Shown here in pieces: positions 52,822 to 58,665 of a stretch of DNA of 58,665 nt; within the stretch, counting starts at the first letter, position 1, and every line of letters begins with the position of its first letter. The stretch spans positions 1 through 58,665 of the forward strand of contig QHBO01000022.1 of NCBI GenBank assembly GCA_003243965.1. The letters run 5' to 3'. The stretch is from Chloroflexota bacterium. Its GTDB lineage: Bacteria; Chloroflexota; Limnocylindria; QHBO01. The notes below the pieces were generated by a model. The model saw only the letters and a program-made list of their open reading frames with translations, made no database searches and was not told the origin of the DNA. Both the position numbers and the translations under genes were made by a program.

Positions 52822-54047
52822 TGTCTCGCGCAAACCAATCGCGCCGCCGATTTCGTCGCCCAATTTTCGATGGGCTGCTGGCGCGCGTCCACGAGCCGCG
52901 GCGCTTCATCCAGGTGCTGGCCGGGCCGCGGCAGGTAGGCAAGACGACCCTCGCCCGACAGGTGATCGACGCGGTCGGCATCCCGGCGCACTTCGCGTCG
53001 GCGGATGACCCGGCGCTCCGTGACCGTAGCTGGCTGGAGAGCCAGTGGCAGGTCGGACGGATGCATGCCCGAAACGGAGGACGCGCCGGCGGCCTGCTGG
53101 TCATCGACGAGATCCAGAAGGTCCCGGACTGGTCAGAGGTGGTCAAGCGCCTATGGGACGAGGATGCACGGCTCGGCCTCGAGCTGCGCCTCATGCTGCT
53201 CGGGTCATCGCCGCTCCTCGTGCAGCGCGGGCTGACGGAGAGCCTGGCGGGCCGTTTCGAGGTGCTCCGGGTCGGGCATTGGAGCCTCACCGAGATGGTC
53301 GAGGCGTTCGGCTTCGACCTCGACCGATTCCTCTTTTTCGGCGGGTACCCGGGCGCCGCGGGGTTGACCGGGGAGGAAGATCGGTGGCGAGCCTACGTGC
53401 TCGACTCGCTGGTCGAGACGTCCCTCGCGCGCGACGTCCTGCTCCTCACCCGGGTCGACAAGCCGATGCTGCTGCGGCAGCTGTTCCGGCTCGGCGCGGA
53501 GCACTCGGGCGACGTGCTGGCCTTCACCCGGATGCTGAGCCGGCTGGACGGCGCGGGGAACACGACCACCCTCGCCGGCTACCTGGAGCTGCTCGCAGGT
53601 GCCGGGATGGTCATCGGTCTGCCGAAGTACGGCGTCGCGCCGCGGCAGCGCGCCGCCAGCCCGCGGCTCGTGGCCCTCAACACCGCGCTGGTCAGCTCCG
53701 TCTGCGGCTGGAACCGGGCGGCCGCGCGGACGGAACCCGATGCCTGGGGGCGCCTGGTCGAGACCGCGGTCGCCGGCCACTTCCTCAACGCCGAGGTGCC
53801 GCTGGAGGTCGCCTACTGGCGCGATGGAGAGCGCGAGGTGGATCTCGTCGTTCGCCATCGGGGAGCGCTCGATGATCAGCGGCCGGTGCTCGCGATCCGA
53901 GTCGAGAGCGGTCGCCATCGGGACACGCGCTCCGGCCTTGATCGCTTCGTGGAGCGGTTCCCCGGGGCACGGCCGCTGGTGGTCGGCCAGGGCGGTGTTG
54001 GGCTCCGCGACTTCCTTGTGCGGCCCGCCACCGACTGGCTGGCCTGA
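52821..54047 (+). CDS. AAA ATPase with DUF4143 C-terminal domain
   Basis: A 408-aa protein of the AAA_14/DUF4143 group. Walker A is LAGPRQVGKTTLARQV, Walker B LLVIDEIQKVPDW and sensor 1 LMLLGSSPLLVQRG. The C-terminal domain contains EVDLVVRHRG, a nuclease-like E/D-x-D strand often seen in this family. Such ATPases are widespread, often horizontally moved, and of unknown function, sometimes linked to toxin-antitoxin or defence loci. It lies alone within a purine gene block. Confidence 0.88.
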   Translation: MSRANQSRRRFRRPIFDGLLARVHEPRRFIQVLAGPRQVGKTTLARQVIDAVGIPAHFASADDPALRDRSWLESQWQVGRMHARNGGRAGGLLVIDEIQKVPDWSEVVKRLWDEDARLGLELRLMLLGSSPLLVQRGLTESLAGRFEVLRVGHWSLTEMVEAFGFDLDRFLFFGGYPGAAGLTGEEDRWRAYVLDSLVETSLARDVLLLTRVDKPMLLRQLFRLGAEHSGDVLAFTRMLSRLDGAGNTTTLAGYLELLAGAGMVIGLPKYGVAPRQRAASPRLVALNTALVSSVCGWNRAAARTEPDAWGRLVETAVAGHFLNAEVPLEVAYWRDGEREVDLVVRHRGALDDQRPVLAIRVESGRHRDTRSGLDRFVERFPGARPLVVGQGGVGLRDFLVRPATDWLA

Positions 54048-54127
54048 ATGCGCATCGGTCGAGCGGCGTGGCGCGAACGTCCGGCCGGTACACTCCTCGC
54101 ACACGCATAGCGCCGCCGGAGGGATGA

Positions 54128-55864
54128 TTGACCGAAGCCGAGACGGAGGCGGACGCCGTCGACACGGCGCTTGCCGAGGAGGCTCCGCGCGAGCACGGCA
54201 GAACGGTGCACGGCGAGGCGGCCAATGCCGGCCACCGCGTCCTGGCGCCCGACGATGCGGAGGTCGAGGCATACCTCGAGGCCGCGCTGCATGCGCCGCC
54301 GCCGGCGCGCGAGCGGCGGGCCGACGAGGCGATCCAGAGCATCGTGGTGCTCGATTTCGGGAGCCAGTACGCGCAGCTGATCGCCCGCCGCGTGCGGGAG
54401 CTGAACGTCTACTCGGAGCTCCTCCCGCACGACACGCCGATCGAGGAGATCCGACGGCGCAACGCGATCGGCATCGTCCTCAGCGGCGGCCCTGCATCGG
54501 TCTACGACCCCGACGCGCCGCGTCCCGACGGAGCGATCTGGACGGCCGGGATCCCGATCCTGGGCATCTGCTATGGGATGCAGCTGATGGCCCAGGAGCT
54601 CGGGGGCCGTGTCGCGCCGGCCACCAAGCGCGAATACGGTCCGGCCACGCTGCGCACCACGCGGCAGAGCACGCTGCTCGACGGGGTGCCGAGCGAGACG
54701 GCGGTCTGGATGAGCCACGGCGACTCGATCCTGGAGCCACCGCCGGGATTCGAGGCGATCGCCAGCAGCGAGTCCACCGCGTATGCCGCGATGGCGAGCG
54801 GCACCGGCCTGATGGGCATCCAGTTCCATCCCGAGGTTGCACACACCGCGGCGGGCGCGCGGATCCTCCACAACTTCGTGCGCGGCGTGTCCGGTGCCCG
54901 TGGCGACTGGACGTCGGCCGGATTCGTGGAGCGCGCCGTGGGCGAGATTCGTGCTCGGGTCGGCGCTGGGCGCGTGATCTGCGCGCTATCGGGCGGCGTC
55001 GACAGTGCGGTCGCCGCGACGCTGGTGCATCGGGCGGTTGGCGACCAGCTGACCTGCATCTACGTCGATCACGGCCTGATGCGCAAGCGGGAGTCGGAGC
55101 TGCTGCGCACGACCTTCGAGGAGCATCTGGGGATGCAGCTGCGGATGATCGACGCCCGCGACCGCTTCCTGCGGCGACTCTCCGGAGTCACCGACCCGGA
55201 GGAGAAGCGCAGGATCATCGGCGACGAGTTCATTCGCGTCTTCGAGGAGGAGGCGTCCCGGCTGGGCGAGATCGACTTCCTGACGCAGGGCACGCTATAT
55301 CCCGATGTCATCGAGTCGAAGACCGCCGAGAGCAGGGCATCGGTCAAGATCAAGACCCATCACAACGTCGGCGGCCTGCCGCCCGACCTGCGCTTCGAGC
55401 TGATCGAGCCGCTCCGCTACCTCTTCAAGGACGAGGTGCGCCGCGTCGGCGCACAGCTCGGTCTGCCGGAGGCAATGGTGCTGCGTCAGCCCTTCCCCGG
55501 TCCTGGTCTGGCGATTCGGGTCATCGGGGAGGTGACGCCCAGCCGCCTCGAGACGCTGCGTGAGGCGGACTGGATCGTGATCGACGAGATCAAGCGCGCC
55601 GGGCTGTACCGCGAGCTGTGGCAGAGCTTCGCGATCCTGACGCCGATCGACACGGTCGGGGTGATGGGCGACGGACGGACGTACGCCAACGTGGTGGCGG
55701 TGCGTGCGGTCACCAGTGACGACGGGATGACCGCCGATTGGGCTCGACTGCCGTACGAGGTGCTGGCGCGCATCTCGGCGCGCATCGTGAACGAGGTCCC
55801 GGGTGTCAACCGGGTCGTGTACGACATCAGCTCCAAGCCGCCCGCCACGATCGAGTGGGAGTAG
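54128..55864 (+). CDS. guaA: GMP synthase (glutamine-hydrolysing)
   Basis: Amidates XMP to GMP. The 578-aa protein has a class I glutaminase domain from about residue 70 ([17 protein letters not shown]) with the nucleophile in [11 protein letters not shown] and histidine in GIQFHPEV, then the ATP pyrophosphatase domain with [14 protein letters not shown] and the dimerisation domain ending KPPATIEWE. The first 70 residues are an acidic, Ala/Glu-rich extension not found in E. coli GuaA. The TTG start is supported by GGAGGG five bases upstream. Confidence 0.96.
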   Translation: MTEAETEADAVDTALAEEAPREHGRTVHGEAANAGHRVLAPDDAEVEAYLEAALHAPPPARERRADEAIQSIVVLDFGSQYAQLIARRVRELNVYSELLPHDTPIEEIRRRNAIGIVLSGGPASVYDPDAPRPDGAIWTAGIPILGICYGMQLMAQELGGRVAPATKREYGPATLRTTRQSTLLDGVPSETAVWMSHGDSILEPPPGFEAIASSESTAYAAMASGTGLMGIQFHPEVAHTAAGARILHNFVRGVSGARGDWTSAGFVERAVGEIRARVGAGRVICALSGGVDSAVAATLVHRAVGDQLTCIYVDHGLMRKRESELLRTTFEEHLGMQLRMIDARDRFLRRLSGVTDPEEKRRIIGDEFIRVFEEEASRLGEIDFLTQGTLYPDVIESKTAESRASVKIKTHHNVGGLPPDLRFELIEPLRYLFKDEVRRVGAQLGLPEAMVLRQPFPGPGLAIRVIGEVTPSRLETLREADWIVIDEIKRAGLYRELWQSFAILTPIDTVGVMGDGRTYANVVAVRAVTSDDGMTADWARLPYEVLARISARIVNEVPGVNRVVYDISSKPPATIEWE

Positions 55865-55869
55865 CACCG

Positions 55870-58665
55870 ATGTCGAGCTGGTTCGACCGGCTGCTCGAGG
55901 AGCTGCAGAAGCGGCAGCAGGAACAGGACGCCCGCCGCGAGGGGCGCCCCCGCCCTCGACCGGATCGGCCGCGCGCCGGCAACGGGCGCCCCGGTGCCGA
56001 GGAGCCGGGCCGACCGCAGCCCCCGTGGATGCGGCGCGGCTCGCCGGGCGGTCCGGCCGGGCCGATCTTCCCGCCGACCGTGCAGCTGGGCCAGTATCGG
56101 CGCTGGATCGTGCTCGGGGCAGTCGTGGTCGTGGCGCTGGTCGCCATCGGACTGCTCACCGCGCTGGCGGGCTTCGTCACCGACCTGATGTGGTACGACG
56201 CCCTCGGCCGCCGCGACGTGCTGCTGACCCGCCTCGCGGCCCAGATCGGCTGGTTCGTGATCGGCTTCGCGCTGTTCGCGATCCCGGCCATCGCCTCAAT
56301 CGTCGCCGCGAGGCGGTTGGCGCCGCGGCAGCCGGTGCGGCGGCTGGATGCGCTGGAGCTGCCCGATGCGTCGCGGGCGATCACCACCGGTCTGGTGGTC
56401 GTCGCGGTGTTGATGGCGATCGGCTCCGGGGCGGCCTGGAGCGGCAACTGGCAGCAGATCCTGCTCTTCCTGAACGGCGGCAGCTTTGGCACGACCGATC
56501 CGAATTTCGGCCACGACATCGGCTACTACATCTTCGGCCTGCCGCTGTGGAGGTTCGTCCAGGGCTGGGCGGTGGCCAGCCTGGTGCTGGTCGTCCTGCT
56601 CACCGCCGGAGCGTATGCCGCCGGCGCGCTGCGTTGGCAGCTGCGTCTCACGGCGCCGGTGCGGGCGCACCTCTCAATCCTGGGCGCACTGCTGCTGATC
56701 GCGATCGCCGGCGGCTACCAGCTCGACATCGCGTCGCTGAGCTATTCGACGCGCGCCGTTCACGGCTCGATCCAGGCGGCGATGTACACCGACCTGCATG
56801 CTCAGGTGCCGGCGTATGTGATCCTGACCGTCGTCACGCTGGTTGCCGCCGGGCTGCTGCTGGCCAACATCTGGTTCCGCACGCTGTGGCTCATCCTGCT
56901 GGCCGTCGGCGCCTGGCTGGTGCTCGGCATCCTGGTCGGCGGCCTGTACCCGGGGATCGTGCAGCGCATCACCGTCGAGCCCGGAGAGCTGCAGGCGGAG
57001 CAGCCCTACATCACCCAGAACATCGCCGCCACGCGCGCGGCGTTCGGGCTCGACGCGATCGGCGTCAAGGGCTTCACCGGCGAGCAGCCGCTCACCCGAC
57101 AGCTGTTCACCGCCAACCAGGCGACGCTTCAGAACGTGCGCCTGTGGGACTACCGGCCGCTGCTCGCCACCTTCGACCAGCAGCAGGTGATCAAGCAGTA
57201 CTACACGTTTCGTGACGTCGACATCGACCGCTACCGGATCAACGGCGTGCAGCGCCAGATCATGCTCGCGGCGCGCGAGATCGGGGACCTGCCGGCCAAC
57301 GCGCGGACCTGGACCAACGAGCGGCTGGTCTACAGCCATGGCTACGGGATCACCGCGGTCCCGGTCAACGCGGTCACCCCCGAGGGCCAGCCGGACTACC
57401 TGGTCGGCGGCATCAACCAGCAGCCGCAGCTGCCGGTCACCCAGCCGCGCATCTATTTCGGCGAGGGGCAGTCCTCGTACGTGGTGGTCGGCACCCGGAC
57501 CTCGGAGTTCGATTACCCCGTCGGCGACGAGGGGGGCCAGACCACCAGCTGGTCGGGGAGCGGCGCGGTGGGGCTCGGGAACCCGCTGTCGCGGCTCCTC
57601 TTCGCGGTCCGCTTCGGCGACCTGAACCTGCTGATCAGCAACCAGCTGACCGATCGCTCCCAGATCCTGTTCCGCCGCTCGATCGGCGAGCGGGTGCGCG
57701 AGCTCGCCCCGTTCCTGACCTACGATCGCGACCCCTACATCGTGAACGCCGGCGGCCGGCTGGTCTGGCTCTGGGACGCGTACACCACCTCCGATCATTA
57801 CCCGAATGCGCAGCCGCTCGCCGATGACTCGCCGTTCCCCGGCATGAACTACGTGCGCAACTCGGTGAAGGTCGCGATCGACGCCTATGACGGCTCGGTG
57901 CGCTTCTACATCGCCGATCCCACCGATCCGATGATCAACGCCTACGCCCGCATCTTCCCCTCGCTGTTCGCTCCCATCTCCCAGATGCCCCCCGCGCTGC
58001 GCGAGCACGTCCGCTACCCGGAGGATCTCTTCACCGCGCAGAACGAGGCGTACCTGCTCTATCACGTGGCGGCCAACGAGACGGGCGCGCGCGCCCTCTA
58101 CAACCAGGACGACCGATGGGCGTTTGCCAGCCAGGTGACCGATGTCGACGGTCAGTCGCGGGTGCTGGTGCCCTACTACGTGATCATGAAGATCCCCGGC
58201 GAGAGCCAGGCCGAGTTCGTCCTCATTCAACCAGTGGTCGCCGCGCGGCGCCCGAACATGGTGGCATGGGTTGCGGCGCGGATGGACGCCGGCCATTACG
58301 GCGAGCGGATCAGCTTCCGCTTCCCGGCCGCGACCACGACCCTCGGCCCGGCCCAGATCCAGTCCCGGATCAACCAGGACAGCACGATCAGCGCGCAGTT
58401 CACGCTCTGGTCGCGCGCCGGCTCCACGGTCGTCCGCGGCGATCTGCTGGTGCTGCCGATGGGCGACTCGATCCTGTACGTCGAGCCGATCTTCCTGCAG
58501 TCGACCCAGTCGGCGTTCCCCGAGTTCAAGCGCGTGATTCTCGCGTCGCAGTCGCGGATCGCGTTCGCCGAAACATTCGACCAGGGGCTGCGCCAGATCC
58601 TCGGGGAGAGCGCGGTGCCTCCGCCGTCCGAGACCGGCGGGGGAGGTGGGGGCGGGACCGGCGGC
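55870..58665 (+). CDS. UPF0182 family large membrane protein, 3' truncated by window edge
   Basis: Open for 932 codons to the end of the window. The N-terminal 70 residues are Arg/Pro-rich and cytoplasmic. About seven membrane helices follow up to residue 365, with the family motif FGHDIGYYIFGLPLWRF. The large extracytoplasmic domain has QPYITQNIAATRAAFGLD, VRLWDYRPLLATF, FTAQNEAYLLYHV and PGESQAEFVLIQP, all typical of UPF0182. It ends in a Gly-rich run at the window edge. Function is unknown. The ATG lies in CACCGATG five bases after the guaA stop. Confidence 0.93.
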   Translation, partial: MSSWFDRLLEELQKRQQEQDARREGRPRPRPDRPRAGNGRPGAEEPGRPQPPWMRRGSPGGPAGPIFPPTVQLGQYRRWIVLGAVVVVALVAIGLLTALAGFVTDLMWYDALGRRDVLLTRLAAQIGWFVIGFALFAIPAIASIVAARRLAPRQPVRRLDALELPDASRAITTGLVVVAVLMAIGSGAAWSGNWQQILLFLNGGSFGTTDPNFGHDIGYYIFGLPLWRFVQGWAVASLVLVVLLTAGAYAAGALRWQLRLTAPVRAHLSILGALLLIAIAGGYQLDIASLSYSTRAVHGSIQAAMYTDLHAQVPAYVILTVVTLVAAGLLLANIWFRTLWLILLAVGAWLVLGILVGGLYPGIVQRITVEPGELQAEQPYITQNIAATRAAFGLDAIGVKGFTGEQPLTRQLFTANQATLQNVRLWDYRPLLATFDQQQVIKQYYTFRDVDIDRYRINGVQRQIMLAAREIGDLPANARTWTNERLVYSHGYGITAVPVNAVTPEGQPDYLVGGINQQPQLPVTQPRIYFGEGQSSYVVVGTRTSEFDYPVGDEGGQTTSWSGSGAVGLGNPLSRLLFAVRFGDLNLLISNQLTDRSQILFRRSIGERVRELAPFLTYDRDPYIVNAGGRLVWLWDAYTTSDHYPNAQPLADDSPFPGMNYVRNSVKVAIDAYDGSVRFYIADPTDPMINAYARIFPSLFAPISQMPPALREHVRYPEDLFTAQNEAYLLYHVAANETGARALYNQDDRWAFASQVTDVDGQSRVLVPYYVIMKIPGESQAEFVLIQPVVAARRPNMVAWVAARMDAGHYGERISFRFPAATTTLGPAQIQSRINQDSTISAQFTLWSRAGSTVVRGDLLVLPMGDSILYVEPIFLQSTQSAFPEFKRVILASQSRIAFAETFDQGLRQILGESAVPPPSETGGGGGGGTGG

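Overview
The window is a dense, GC-rich bacterial chromosome segment. Gene content suggests a Chloroflexota lineage, probably Limnocylindria-like, although an actinobacterial relative cannot be excluded without a database search. The clues are a flavin-dependent thymidylate synthase (ThyX), a GuaB3-type IMP dehydrogenase relative, a large UPF0182 membrane protein, a LexA box of the GAAC-N4-GTTC type, and an FMN riboswitch in front of a RibXY-type ABC transporter. Many genes have a TANNNT-type -10 box only 6-10 nt before the start codon, which points to common leaderless mRNAs. No tRNA, rRNA or CRISPR array was seen.

Regions. (1) 1-5.7 kb: end of a rhodanese, thyX with two perfect DnaA boxes upstream, a membrane GGDEF protein with a degenerate active site, a PIG-L deacetylase, a DUF59 protein and a lone receiver domain. 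(2) 5.7-18 kb: cobalamin adenosyltransferase and fumarase, with three aldehyde dehydrogenases (aminobutyraldehyde type, general and PruA) and a class III aminotransferase that together suggest amine, GABA and proline catabolism; LON-domain protein, polysaccharide deacetylase and pyrD. (3) 18-25 kb: methyltransferase, lipoprotein, the tdh-kbl threonine degradation pair, an MBL-fold hydrolase and a secreted metalloprotease. (4) 25-36 kb: a leftward run with argS, ftcD, a SIS protein, a dimethylformamidase-like exported protein, hutU, a membrane protein behind an ECF sigma remnant, a GNAT protein and hutH. HutH, HutU and FtcD are histidine degradation steps. (5) 36-42.2 kb: PAP2 and DedA membrane proteins, an FMN riboswitch with a three-gene riboflavin-type ABC transporter, then folD and fchA. 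FolD lacks its cyclohydrolase residues and FchA is next door, so the two appear to share one folate step, which would also receive the one-carbon unit from FtcD.

(6) 42.3-47 kb is the accessory and SOS region. lexA and dinB overlap and are driven by a promoter with a LexA box in its spacer. A second promoter of the same design, with two LexA boxes, drives a small 87-aa gene. Between dinB and that gene lies about 2.1 kb bounded by two imperfect 44-45 bp direct repeats derived from the dinB 3' end and the SOS promoter. The insert holds an intact IS630-family element and a two-gene cassette: a 51-aa exported peptide with a YYGNG motif, followed with a 1-nt overlap by a single-pass membrane protein. 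This cassette is the best candidate for an undescribed system.

(7) 47-58.7 kb is housekeeping: rplI, dnaB, a zinc-ribbon protein, purA, guaB3, an AAA/DUF4143 ATPase whose start codon sits on an AT-rich palindrome, guaA with an acidic N-terminal extension, and a UPF0182 gene running off the end.
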